This document shows positions 26,139 through 34,214 of a stretch of DNA of 49,371 nucleotides, piece after piece. Origin of the DNA: an uncultured Treponema sp. (GTDB taxonomy: Bacteria > Spirochaetota > Spirochaetia > Treponematales > Treponemataceae). Below the pieces are notes generated by a model. It searched no databases. It was not told the DNA's origin and was given only the letters and a program-made list of their open reading frames with translations. Each line of letters begins with the position of its first letter. Within the stretch, counting starts at the first letter, position 1. The stretch is from the NCBI GenBank assembly GCA_905372235.1, contig CAJPOF010000010.1, positions 1 to 49,371 on the forward strand. The letters are read 5' to 3'. Made by a program: the position numbers and the translations under genes.

Positions 26139-27203
26139 CTACATTCCGTTTTTGCCGGAATTCAGGAACTCATCGAGAAAATCAATCACCTTAATCTCAT
26201 GGTTCAGAATCCTGTACAAACCCGTGCATAAAGGAAGCTTGATTCCTTTCTTTTCCGCAAGTTCATGAACATATTTGCATGCAACAACACCTTCGGGAAG
26301 ATAACCGACCTTTCCGATGTTGTCTATAAGGTCATCAAGGTCGGAAAACCCCGACAAAATATCCGTATTTATCATCTCATGCCCGAACTTTCTGTTTCGT
26401 CCGAACTTGCTTTTGCAGGTGACATCAAGATCCCCAACTCCGGAGATGGACGTGAACGTCTCAGGATGAGTCGCACCCATCGCCATTCCAAGCGTCTGAA
26501 TCTCGTTCAATCCTGCCGCCAAAAGAAGACTTTCAGAATTGTCCCCGAAAAATTTTGAATTCTCGCTCACGGCATCCAACGCACCGTAAACTATCGCAAT
26601 GACGTTTTTGGCAGCCGCACAAATCTGGACTCCCACCACATCAAGGCTCGAAAAAACCATAAGCCCCGGAACTCTCATAAGCTCCCTCACCATTATGGAA
26701 TTCTTTGGATTTTCGCTTGCGGCTATGAGTCCGGTGAGTTTTCCAATCGCAACTTCTTCTGCATGGCTTGGACCGGCAACGTAAACGGTGTTCCCTTTGT
26801 AAATCCCGGGAAGAACGTTCTCTATGGTCTCAAGGACAAGTTTCGGACCGTCCTTAGATGGAACAAAACCCTTTGTAAGAGCCGCTATCACGGACGAACC
26901 TTCCGCGATGTTAGGCACGGAAGTAATTTTCCTTATGGTGCTTGCCAAAAACAGCGAAGGAGAAGCGATTATTATAAAATCTTTGTCCGTGGCAACTTCA
27001 ATAATGTCGTTTGAAGCAGTAAGATTCTCGGAAAGTTTATAGCCGGGAAGATAGCGTTCATTTTCATGCCGAGAATTGACAGAATCCTTGACTTCCGGTT
27101 CAAGCGCCCACATTTGGACCTTATGCCCCCCCCTGGCAAGCGCCTGCGCAAGACCGGTTCCCCAAGCACCTCCGCCAAGAACTCCAACAGTCTTTGAATT
27201 CAT
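26139..27203 (-). CDS. gpsA: NAD(P)-dependent glycerol-3-phosphate dehydrogenase
   Basis: Reduces dihydroxyacetone phosphate to sn-glycerol-3-phosphate for phospholipid synthesis; cytoplasmic. The 354-aa product opens with the Rossmann motif VGVLGGGAWGTGLAQALA. It contains GPSHAEEVA and the catalytic lysine region ICAAAKNVIAI, followed by TFTSISGVGDLDVTC and the SKFGRNRKFG segment. ATG 27203 is chosen because GGAAGG lies 7 bases upstream; ATG 27209 is too close to that site and the more distal ATG 27251 overlaps the ndk coding end. It follows the ndk stop by 17 bases. Confidence 0.97.
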   Translation of the reverse strand: MNSKTVGVLGGGAWGTGLAQALARGGHKVQMWALEPEVKDSVNSRHENERYLPGYKLSENLTASNDIIEVATDKDFIIIASPSLFLASTIRKITSVPNIAEGSSVIAALTKGFVPSKDGPKLVLETIENVLPGIYKGNTVYVAGPSHAEEVAIGKLTGLIAASENPKNSIMVRELMRVPGLMVFSSLDVVGVQICAAAKNVIAIVYGALDAVSENSKFFGDNSESLLLAAGLNEIQTLGMAMGATHPETFTSISGVGDLDVTCKSKFGRNRKFGHEMINTDILSGFSDLDDLIDNIGKVGYLPEGVVACKYVHELAEKKGIKLPLCTGLYRILNHEIKVIDFLDEFLNSGKNGM

Positions 27204-27220
27204 CTGCATACCTTCCGTTT

Positions 27221-27670
27221 TTATATTATATTGTTTAAAGAGTCTTCCCAATCATAGATTTCATGCGGAGCGAAGAAAAGGCTGATTTCGCGTTCGGCAC
27301 TCTCCTCGCTATCGGATGCATGGATTATATTGTAGTTCGTATGCATACAATAATCTCCTCGAATAGTACCGGGAAACGCATCCAAAGGATTGGTAGCACC
27401 TATCAGTTTTCTTATCAGGGTAACGCAATTATCTCCCTGCCAGACCATGGCGATTACGGGCCCTGAAGTTATAAAATCCACCAGATTTATGAAGAACGGC
27501 TTGTCTGAATGTTCCGCATAGTGTTCCTTCGCCAAAACATCGTCAACGATCATCATCTTCATTCCGACAAGTTTCAGCCCTTTTTTTTCCAAACGGCTGA
27601 TAATTTCACCCACATAGCGTCTGTTGATAACGCCAGGCTTTAGCATTGTAAAACATCGTGTCATAGTCAT
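27221..27670 (-). CDS. ndk: Nucleoside diphosphate kinase
   Basis: Equilibrates NTPs and NDPs through a phosphohistidine. The 149-aa protein carries the family motif NIIHASDSEESAEREI with catalytic His117, plus GDYCMHTNYN and NPLDAFPGTIRGDY. Two ATGs are possible, 27670 and 27664 (MTRCFTMLKPG), and neither has a Shine-Dalgarno. A strong promoter-like pair (TTGAAA/TATAAT) ends just before them, with the predicted transcription start between the two ATGs, so 27664 is the likely start for a transcript from that promoter. It begins 11 bases after the ispH stop and so can also be read from the ispH transcript. Confidence 0.95.
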   Translation of the reverse strand: MTMTRCFTMLKPGVINRRYVGEIISRLEKKGLKLVGMKMMIVDDVLAKEHYAEHSDKPFFINLVDFITSGPVIAMVWQGDNCVTLIRKLIGATNPLDAFPGTIRGDYCMHTNYNIIHASDSEESAEREISLFFAPHEIYDWEDSLNNII

Positions 27671-27673
27671 TCG

Positions 27674-27702
27674 ATTATATATTATTGAGAAAACTGTTTC
27701 AA
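27674..27702 (-). promoter_or_regulatory. Putative internal ndk promoter overlapping the ispH stop
   Basis: Minus-strand TTGAAA (27697-27702), 17-base spacer containing the ispH stop codon, and a perfect TATAAT (27674-27679). The -10 ends 3 bases before the first ndk ATG and 9 bases before the second. It would allow ndk-gpsA-ffh to be expressed independently of ispH with almost no leader. Confidence 0.6.
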
Positions 27703-28539
27703 TCTATCGCAGACTTCCTCGATATCGGAATCCGGAGTGGAAGCGCCGGCGGTCACCCCGACTTTCTTGAAATTCCTGTACTCTTCGGGAATCTCGATTG
27801 CGTTTTCCACAAGGACGGCGTTCACGCAATGTTTTTTGGCTGTCTCTAAAAGCCGTCTTGTGTTCGCAGAATTTTTCCCGCCTATCACCACCACTGCATC
27901 GACTTTTTTGCACAATTCAAGAAGAGATTCCTGACGTATTTTCGTCGCAGGACATATCGTGTTCATCACCTTTAGATTTCTGTATTTTTTTTGCAACGAA
28001 GAAGAAATTTTTTCAAACTCCACGGGACTGAACGTGGTTTGACTTAGAAAAACTACTTTCTTTTCAGAATCCGAATTTTCGTCGCCGCATATATCATGTT
28101 CATTTTCGACCAGGCTGAAAGGTCCTTCCGCAAAACCTGCGATTCCCAAAACTTCCCCATGATTTCTGTCGCCTGCAAGAATCACATCGTATCCTTCGGA
28201 GGAATATTTTTTTACACTTTTTTGGCTCGCCTTCACCCTCGGACAGGTAGCGTCCACGACATCGCATTTTCTTTTTTGAAGACGGGAAAGTACGCCCGGA
28301 GAAACGCCGTGCGCTCGGACAATCACAACGGAGCCTTCGGGAACGGAATCTATATCATCTTCGTCCAATATTTCAAGACCGTTTTTTTCAAGCAAATCCA
28401 AGACGGATTTGTTGTGAATCAAAGGTCCAAGAGAGTAAACTTTTTTTCCGATTCCGTCTTCCGTGGCTTTTTTCGCCGCATCGACAGCCCGTCTTACTCC
28501 CATGCAATATCCAAGGACATCCGCAAGAATCACTTCCAT
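27682..28539 (-). CDS. ispH: 4-hydroxy-3-methylbut-2-enyl diphosphate reductase
   Basis: Last step of the MEP isoprenoid pathway: reduces HMBPP to IPP and DMAPP with a [4Fe-4S] cluster. The 285-aa protein has its three cluster cysteines at 12 (LGYCMG), 99 (DATCPRV) and 196 (NTICPAT), matching the spacing in the E. coli enzyme, plus the AHG and TTFS motifs. ATG 28539 gives the conserved MEVILADVLGYCMG opening; the in-frame upstream region to 28629 overlaps a terminator hairpin and is rejected. There is no Shine-Dalgarno, and a promoter-like pair sits 7 bases before the ATG. First gene of ispH-ndk-gpsA-ffh. Confidence 0.97.
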   Translation of the reverse strand: MEVILADVLGYCMGVRRAVDAAKKATEDGIGKKVYSLGPLIHNKSVLDLLEKNGLEILDEDDIDSVPEGSVVIVRAHGVSPGVLSRLQKRKCDVVDATCPRVKASQKSVKKYSSEGYDVILAGDRNHGEVLGIAGFAEGPFSLVENEHDICGDENSDSEKKVVFLSQTTFSPVEFEKISSSLQKKYRNLKVMNTICPATKIRQESLLELCKKVDAVVVIGGKNSANTRRLLETAKKHCVNAVLVENAIEIPEEYRNFKKVGVTAGASTPDSDIEEVCDRLKQFSQ

Positions 28540-28546
28540 GGAATTG

Positions 28547-28575
28547 AATTTAGCACAAATATCTATCGATGAAAA
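28547..28575 (-). promoter_or_regulatory. Putative ispH promoter, leaderless spacing
   Basis: -35-like TTTTCA (28570-28575), 17-base spacer, -10-like TAAATT (28547-28552), then 7 bases to the ispH ATG. It starts 8 bases after the 28584-28617 hairpin on the minus strand, directly after that hairpin's T-run. Confidence 0.45.
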
Positions 28576-28583
28576 CAAAAAAC

Positions 28584-28617
28584 AAGGTGTCCAAAAACTG
28601 AAGTTTTTGGACACCTT
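28584..28617 (-). terminator. Perfect 16-bp terminator hairpin upstream of ispH
   Basis: AAGGTGTCCAAAAACT (28584-28599) pairs perfectly with AGTTTTTGGACACCTT (28602-28617). On the minus strand it is followed by G and six T. It would stop transcripts arriving from yajC-secD-secF before the ispH promoter. The long mirrored A and T tracts inside the stem make it effective in both directions. Confidence 0.8.
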
Positions 28618-28636
28618 CCTTGATTTCATGTGTGAT

Positions 28637-28679
28637 GTTTAAAATTAAGTCATTACTGTAAAAAGACTTAATTTTAAAC
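28637..28679. repeat. 15-bp perfect inverted repeat
   Basis: GTTTAAAATTAAGTC (28637-28651) and GACTTAATTTTAAAC (28665-28679) are perfect inverted repeats with a 13-base loop. AT-rich; no T-run is suitable for termination. Second member of the hairpin stack between secF and ispH. Confidence 0.7.
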
Positions 28680-28686
28680 TCGTCGG

Positions 28687-28721
28687 GGATGGCGAAAAAG
28701 TAACAAACTTTTGAGCCATCC
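28687..28721. repeat. 35-bp palindromic repeat, copy A
   Basis: Arms GGATGGC and GCCATCC flank the core GAAAAAGTAA and an ACTTTT segment that pairs back to it. It has the same length and core as the elements at 32422-32456 and 48099-48133, differing from copy B at about 6 of 35 positions. It lies 55 bases beyond the secF stop. Confidence 0.75.
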
Positions 28722-28755
28722 ACAAAAAGCCCGTGCTTTCACACAGGCTTTTTGT
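28722..28755. terminator. Bidirectional terminator-like hairpin after secF
   Basis: ACAAAAAGCC (28722-28731) pairs with GGCTTTTTGT (28746-28755); after one C-A mismatch the stem continues as GTG/CAC. The A and T tracts give a U-rich 3' arm on both strands. It begins 21 bases after the secF stop and abuts the 35-bp palindrome, and is the best candidate for the first terminator of yajC-secD-secF. Confidence 0.75.
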
Positions 28756-28775
28756 TTATCTAACAAATGGAGAGG

Positions 28776-30017
28776 TTACACGCTCACTCCGCTTTCCATT
28801 TGGAGCTGACCGCTTTTCATGGCTTTCTCGGAATGATGAATGCCGAATTCAGGCTTCCAGTTCATTCTGAAAAGCGAAATGAAACCGCTCGAAATAAAAA
28901 TAGAAGAATAACAGCCGCTTATAAGACCGACAATCAATGCAAGGGCGAAATCCTTTATGCTTCCTGTGGTGAACACGAACAAAGAAATCACAGCGAACAA
29001 AGTTGTCAATGTCGTTATTATGGATCTTCCCAAGGTGTCCGACAGCGCAGAATCCAAAAGTTCGTTGAACGTGCTAACCTTGACAGTCCTCAAGTTGAAA
29101 CGAACTCTGTCAAGGATTACCACGGTCGCGTTTATGGAATAACCGATAATCGTAAGGACGGCGGCAAGCACAGTTGTCGTGAACTCCATCTGCGTCCATA
29201 TTATGAACGAGAACATCACAAGAGAGTCGTGAACAAGAGCGACAATCGCACCAAGCGCAAAATCCCAGTGAAAACGGAATGCGGCGTATATCCAAATCAG
29301 AAGCACAGTGCAAAGAAGCATTACCACTGATTTTGCGGCAAGCGTCTTTGAAAGGCTTGAGCCTATGAAATCCGTCTTTATGACCGCTATCCTATCCGAG
29401 CCGAAGCGTTCGCCGAGTTTTTCGACAATCATTCGCTGAAGGGCATCGTTTGAGTCTTCGGACGAATCCGCCGCCATACGAATCTGCACACTTTCGGAAG
29501 AACCCGTTCCCATAGCCTTTACGGAAACCGAGCCAACATCCAACGCCTCCCGCACTTCGTCGATTGAGATACCTGCGTTTTTCGCATAAATCCTGAATGG
29601 CTCTTTTGAAAGCTGGGTAGAAACCGCAGAGTTCACGAACATTTCGTAGGACGATTCGTCAGAATCGGTTTTTACAACGGCGTTTACACCGTCAACAGAA
29701 TTCAAGGCGTCTCCGATTGCTTTTACCGTAGGATTTGCCGAATACATGAACGAGACGGTCTGGTTTTCAGCACCCGTACCGCTTATGACAACATAAAGCC
29801 TATCCCTTTCAAGCCCAAGAGTAGCCTTGGCGTTTCCGCTGTATGTAACCTCTATCGCTACGGGAGCGATGCGAAGTTCCTCTATAAGGCCCGGTTTGAA
29901 ATCGATTCCGAGATTTATACCCTTTGTGATGAACCCGACCACCCCAAGGCAAATAATCACAAAACTGAATATTGCACACGCAAGAAAAGCCTTGCTGAAT
30001 TTTATGACTTTCTTCAT
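28776..30017 (-). CDS. secF: Protein translocase subunit SecF
   Basis: Partner of SecD in the RND-type complex that uses the ion gradient to pull exported proteins across the membrane. The 413-aa protein has an N-terminal TM, the GINLGIDFKPG motif (typical SecF GxDFxGG region, here ending PG), a longer than usual periplasmic domain (residues about 45-225), then five TMs with TVLAAVLTIIGYSINATVVILDRVR and LGRSIITTLTTL. ATG 30017 overlaps the secD stop as TAATG, and GGAGG precedes it, so translation is coupled to secD. Confidence 0.97.
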   Translation of the reverse strand: MKKVIKFSKAFLACAIFSFVIICLGVVGFITKGINLGIDFKPGLIEELRIAPVAIEVTYSGNAKATLGLERDRLYVVISGTGAENQTVSFMYSANPTVKAIGDALNSVDGVNAVVKTDSDESSYEMFVNSAVSTQLSKEPFRIYAKNAGISIDEVREALDVGSVSVKAMGTGSSESVQIRMAADSSEDSNDALQRMIVEKLGERFGSDRIAVIKTDFIGSSLSKTLAAKSVVMLLCTVLLIWIYAAFRFHWDFALGAIVALVHDSLVMFSFIIWTQMEFTTTVLAAVLTIIGYSINATVVILDRVRFNLRTVKVSTFNELLDSALSDTLGRSIITTLTTLFAVISLFVFTTGSIKDFALALIVGLISGCYSSIFISSGFISLFRMNWKPEFGIHHSEKAMKSGQLQMESGVSV

Positions 30018-31759
30018 TATTTTATCCTCCAGCCAACGCTCACCTTGGTTCGCTTCAATACATCAGTGTTGAAATCGAACATCAGACGGGACACAAAAAG
30101 CGCCGTGAACACCGAAGAAATTACTCCAATCGCAAGCGAGACCGCAAATCCCTGGATCGAACCCGTACCAAGCTGCGAAAGGAATATCGCCGCTATGAAA
30201 GTCGTGATGTTCGAGTCCATTATTGACCAGAACGCATTGTCAAATCCGCCCTGCAAAGCCGCCTGCCTGCTTTTTCCAAGCGCAAGTTCTTCTTTTATTC
30301 GCTCAAAAATGATTACATTTGCGTCTACTGCCATACCAATGGTAAGAATCATACCGGCTATGCTTGGAAGCGAAAGCGTAAGATTGAATGCGGAAAGTAT
30401 CGAGAACATTATATAGATATTCAGAACCTGAGCGACCACCGCATTAATTCCTGCTCCTTTATAGAAAATCAGCATGAACACCATTATCGCAAGAAGACCA
30501 ACGACGATTGCCTTTATACCTTGGCTTATCGCCTGCTCTCCGAGCGACGCACCGCTCACCTGTTGGCTTTCCACGGAAAGAGGCACATTAAGCCATGCGG
30601 TCTGCAAAACTTTCTGAAGGTTCTGAGCCTCCTCAAGTCCGAATCCGGTAATAGCAACCCGACCGCCGGTTATGACATCGTTTATCCTTGCGTAAGACTT
30701 TACTTTGTTGTCGCTTACAATCGCAAGATTTTTTCCTACATTTGCGCCGGTAAAATCCCCGAAAATAACCGCACCATCCGTATCAAGAACAAAATTGACC
30801 TCAGGACGGTTTGTAAGGCTGTCGGAACTGACTTCCGCAGACTTTATATGCTGGCCATCCAATGCAATGTCTTTTTTGACCACAAGATAGCCTACCCTCT
30901 CGTCAAGCCCGTAGTCGTCCTTTACATAATGCCCCATAACCTCGCAGTCCGACGGAATTATCGACGGGTCTATCAACTCGCCTATGGCATCGAAAGTGCT
31001 TGCCGAATGGCGTGTGTAATACTGATTGAAATTCGCCGTTGCTTCATCGTCAACCAGGCGGAAATTAAGGATTCCCTTACCCATGATGATTGTGTTTATC
31101 GCATCAGCCTCGGCTGCTCCCGGCATCTCAATGTAAATCCTGTCTTCACCCTGCTGGCGAATCATAGGCTCGGTAAGACCGAACTTGTCGATTCTTCCCG
31201 AAAGCATTTCTATGGCTTGGGCCATAGCATCCTTTTTGAACTGCTCGACATTCGCCGCCTCGACACCATTTTCCTGCGAGGCAAGGGCTGCATCAAGGTC
31301 AGCCTTTACGATGATGTTCATTCCGCCTGAAAGGTCAAGACCGAGTTTCACGGAATTCTGATAGCGTTTTTTCGCCTTCAGAATTTCGTCCCTGTATTTT
31401 CCGGAGAACACGTTCATGAACTCCTGTTCGCTTGAATATGCGTTCAAAACATCGGTCAGCGACATCGGAGAAGGAACTTTCATTCCCAGTTTCTTGTATT
31501 TTTTTGCGGCATCTTTTTCGACCCAACCGAATTTCGGGTCGATTCTTGCCGTGCCGTCCGACTTTGCGGCGGATTTCACTTCCTGCACATCGCGGGAAGC
31601 CTGTACGGTGGCATAATCCTTAATGCTTTCCAGTGCCCCCAACGCAAGAGCCTGCACTTCCTTAGGGGTTCCCCAATACCAACTGATTGAAGGCCAAAGG
31701 AAAGCAAAGCAGACTGCCAGAACCACCAGAATAATAAGAAAACGACTTCTTTTATTCAT
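30017..31759 (-). CDS. secD: Protein translocase subunit SecD
   Basis: A 580-aa membrane protein with an N-terminal TM, the KLGLDLSGGMNI motif, a P1/P4 periplasmic region (IDKFGLTEPMIRQQGEDRIYIEMPG; later FTGANVGKNLAIV), then five TMs including SLPSIAGMILTIGMAVDANVIIFERIKEEL, the SecD family hallmark. It acts with SecF and YajC on the outer face of SecYEG. ATG 31759 has GGAG upstream. It follows yajC by 42 bases. Confidence 0.97.
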   Translation of the reverse strand: MNKRSRFLIILVVLAVCFAFLWPSISWYWGTPKEVQALALGALESIKDYATVQASRDVQEVKSAAKSDGTARIDPKFGWVEKDAAKKYKKLGMKVPSPMSLTDVLNAYSSEQEFMNVFSGKYRDEILKAKKRYQNSVKLGLDLSGGMNIIVKADLDAALASQENGVEAANVEQFKKDAMAQAIEMLSGRIDKFGLTEPMIRQQGEDRIYIEMPGAAEADAINTIIMGKGILNFRLVDDEATANFNQYYTRHSASTFDAIGELIDPSIIPSDCEVMGHYVKDDYGLDERVGYLVVKKDIALDGQHIKSAEVSSDSLTNRPEVNFVLDTDGAVIFGDFTGANVGKNLAIVSDNKVKSYARINDVITGGRVAITGFGLEEAQNLQKVLQTAWLNVPLSVESQQVSGASLGEQAISQGIKAIVVGLLAIMVFMLIFYKGAGINAVVAQVLNIYIMFSILSAFNLTLSLPSIAGMILTIGMAVDANVIIFERIKEELALGKSRQAALQGGFDNAFWSIMDSNITTFIAAIFLSQLGTGSIQGFAVSLAIGVISSVFTALFVSRLMFDFNTDVLKRTKVSVGWRIK

Positions 31760-31801
31760 CTTGCTTTACTCCATATTAAAGATAGATTTAAGACTTTTTT
31801 C

Positions 31802-32236
31802 TCAAGATTCTTTATCGGCTGCGGAAACTTCGTTTTTTGCGTTCTCATCCGAATCTTTTTCCGCTTTTTTGGACTTGAAAACTCCTCTGCGTTCCGTGCT
31901 TTTAGGTTCTTCCAAAGGCTTGTCCGACTGAACCGAAGCAATTGCCGAGCGGGTAAATTCAACTTTGGTGTTGTCATCAATCTTGACGACGACCGTTTTT
32001 TCCTTTGTCGAAGAAATTACTCCGTGAATGCCGCCAATCGTAACAACCTTGTCGCCCTTTTTGAGAGCGTCAATCATTTTTTGGGTTTCCTTCTGCTTTT
32101 TATTCTGCGGCCGAATAAGAAAAAAGTAGAAGATTACAATGATTAAGACAAATGGAACAATGGTCGTAAGAAATCCTGCAGTAGTAGACGCACTTGAAGC
32201 TCCACCTGATGTCTGTAAAAAAGAAATAAATGGCAT
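31802..32236 (-). CDS. yajC: Preprotein translocase accessory subunit YajC
   Basis: A 144-aa single-pass membrane protein. One helix (TIVPFVLIIVIFYFFLI) is followed by the family signature RPQNKKQKETQKMIDALKKGDKVVTIGGIHG. The C-terminal 50 residues are charged and longer than in E. coli YajC. First gene of yajC-secD-secF. ATG 32236 has AAGGA about 8 bases upstream, and a promoter with an internal palindrome lies at 32283-32312. Confidence 0.95.
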   Translation of the reverse strand: MPFISFLQTSGGASSASTTAGFLTTIVPFVLIIVIFYFFLIRPQNKKQKETQKMIDALKKGDKVVTIGGIHGVISSTKEKTVVVKIDDNTKVEFTRSAIASVQSDKPLEEPKSTERRGVFKSKKAEKDSDENAKNEVSAADKES

Positions 32237-32282
32237 CTGTAAAATCCTTTATTTTGAATTAACTGAAAAAATCAGTCCTAGC

Positions 32283-32312
32283 AGGATATCATACTGACTG
32301 CGCAGTCGTCAA
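32283..32312 (-). promoter_or_regulatory. Putative yajC-secD-secF promoter with a palindromic operator
   Basis: Minus-strand TTGACG (32307-32312), 18-base spacer, TATCCT (32283-32288). The spacer contains a perfect 12-bp palindrome GACTGCGCAGTC (32296-32307) adjoining the -35 box, an arrangement expected for a repressor site. The leader to the yajC ATG would be about 40 nt and includes a small ACTGA/TCAGT hairpin. Confidence 0.5.
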
Positions 32313-32421
32313 GACAAGTTTTTCTTCTCTTCCAAAGCTTCAATCACGGAGATTCAGTGTAACTCAAAATCATGAAAAATTTTCCGTTCCGTTTACCAAA
32401 AAAATCTGGAAAATGCAAATA

Positions 32422-32456
32422 GGCTGTCGAAAAAGTAACCGACTTTTTAGCCAGCC
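32422..32456. repeat. 35-bp palindromic repeat, copy B (3' end of the 32460 gene)
   Basis: Arms GGCTGTC and GCCAGCC (one mismatch) with the core GAAAAAGTAA and ACTTTTT between. It starts 3 bases after the stop codon of the minus-strand TPR gene. On the minus strand it is followed by a T-rich stretch (TATTTGCATTTT), so it probably serves as that gene's terminator. Confidence 0.75.
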
Positions 32457-32459
32457 ACG

Positions 32460-34214
32460 CTACCTTACGCCCTCGATTTTCAATGTTAAAGCATCGTTCA
32501 AGGCGCGGATTGCAGTATCATTCGGATTAAGAGCCACGACCTGCTTCAGGTAATACTGCGCCTTCCTGTAGTCGGATTTTCTGTCGTATATCTCGTACAG
32601 ACTGAAAAGCGAGTCGCTGTTTCTTGGATTTGCGATAAGGCTTGAACGCAGGTCGGAAAGAATGTCATCCTCACGGGTTCTTAAAAGGCTTCTTCTATAA
32701 AACAGAAAACTCTTCATTTTTGACGAAGCGTCGGGCAACAGTTGGTTTATCAAGTTAAGGGCAAGGGAAGTTCTGTTTGTGGCCTGCAATACGATTATAT
32801 AGGACTGAACGACTGCCTCGTCATTTCCGTTCGCTCTGTAAAGCGGAGAAATAAGATTCCACGCCTCGTCGTTTTTTCCGATGGCAAGGCATATTCTTAT
32901 GTGAAGAAAAACGCTTTCCCTGTCCGAGTTGGAATTCGACACAAGGATGGAACTTTTCTCGTACGCCTTTTGCCATTCATTTCTACGGATAAGGCCTTCC
33001 ACCGAATATCTTAGGGCTGTCTCGTTTGTAGGCTCGCTTGCAAGAATCGCATTGGCTATGTCCTCCGAAGATTTTCCAGCAATCCTTGAGTTAGTGACGT
33101 TCGCAAGTTTTGCGGCGAACAATTGCAGTTCCTTGTCGTTCGGATACATTTTTAGGGCTGTCTCGATTGTGGATATTGCGCCTGTCGTGTTCTTGCTCCA
33201 GTCGTACTGGACTTTCGCCCTAAGAAGAAAATAGTTCCGTGACGTGCTGTCTTCCCTTGAATAGACATCAAGAAGCGAAGCGGCGTGAATATAGTCTTTT
33301 TTTTCGACAAGAATCGCTATGCGAAAAAGAAGGGCTTCAAGGTCGCTCGGATTTTGCTGAAGAATCCTTGAAACATATTCTTCGGCGGAAGAGTAATCTT
33401 TTAGAAAAAACGAGGTTTTTGCGTTCAGTTCAAGGAGCGATGAATTTTTTGCATATTTTTCAAGCAGTTTCCGGCTAACTTCATACGAATCTTTTGTCTT
33501 TCCAAGAAGACGCAGATTTTCTGAATATTCAAAGGCGCACTGAAAACATTCCGGCGCAGAATCGTACGCTTTTAAAAGAAACGGATTTGCCTTTGCGTAG
33601 TTTCCGCTTTTTTTGTACAAAAGCCCCAAAAGATAGTTCACAAGAACCGAATCGGCTCTCCGGTTCCGGCATGAAAGAAGGTCCGCTTCCGCATCAGAAT
33701 AAAAATCCTTCACGCTTTCCGTTCTTGCCACCACAAGTGAAGGAAGAAGCGTCGCAAGAAAATCGACCTTTCCCGTGCTTGTGTCGTACACGCCATAGCC
33801 TACGGAACTTATAGCTCCCGCATACGGAGTTTCCTGCCCGACCGAAGGGGTTTCCCAGTCAACTTTCTCGTAGAGCCAAACTGTCTGCATTATGCTTGAC
33901 GCTATGAATATGAGGACTTTTTCGTTTTCCTTGTATTCGCCGTCGGTTTTCCTTAACGCCTGGATTGCGCTCTGTATTGAAGAAGGAGAGCCGTCTTCCA
34001 CAAGCGCAAGGATTTTTTCATCTATGCCCGAAAAATAATCCCTGTTCCGGGCGGCTGTAATCGGAATCGACGACATTTTTTCTTCTTTCGGTTCTTCGAC
34101 AAGATTTTTTTTCTGACGGGAAGGTTTTGCCGCATATGAAAAAAACAAAATGACGCACGAATGAATAATAACGAGAAAAAAAAGTTTTCTTGTAAAACAC
34201 GAAAAATATCTCAC
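32460..34214 (-). CDS. Exported TPR-repeat protein
   Basis: A 584-aa protein with an N-terminal hydrophobic anchor or signal (residues about 8-28, LFFLVIIHSCVILFFSYA) followed by TPR-like helical pairs almost to the end. Examples are VNYLLGLLYKKSGNYAKANPF and SLYEIYDRKSDYRKAQYYL followed by ALNPNDTA. It is probably a periplasmic scaffold; the partner is unknown. Translation starts at GTG 34214, whose GTGA overlaps the TGA stop of the upstream membrane protein, so the two are coupled. It ends 3 bases before the 35-bp palindrome. Confidence 0.85.
   Translation of the reverse strand: MRYFSCFTRKLFFLVIIHSCVILFFSYAAKPSRQKKNLVEEPKEEKMSSIPITAARNRDYFSGIDEKILALVEDGSPSSIQSAIQALRKTDGEYKENEKVLIFIASSIMQTVWLYEKVDWETPSVGQETPYAGAISSVGYGVYDTSTGKVDFLATLLPSLVVARTESVKDFYSDAEADLLSCRNRRADSVLVNYLLGLLYKKSGNYAKANPFLLKAYDSAPECFQCAFEYSENLRLLGKTKDSYEVSRKLLEKYAKNSSLLELNAKTSFFLKDYSSAEEYVSRILQQNPSDLEALLFRIAILVEKKDYIHAASLLDVYSREDSTSRNYFLLRAKVQYDWSKNTTGAISTIETALKMYPNDKELQLFAAKLANVTNSRIAGKSSEDIANAILASEPTNETALRYSVEGLIRRNEWQKAYEKSSILVSNSNSDRESVFLHIRICLAIGKNDEAWNLISPLYRANGNDEAVVQSYIIVLQATNRTSLALNLINQLLPDASSKMKSFLFYRRSLLRTREDDILSDLRSSLIANPRNSDSLFSLYEIYDRKSDYRKAQYYLKQVVALNPNDTAIRALNDALTLKIEGVR

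Noticed and set aside
28540..28629. An in-frame N-terminal extension of IspH
   Set aside because: It would read through the terminator hairpin and promoter, and the conserved family start is at 28539.
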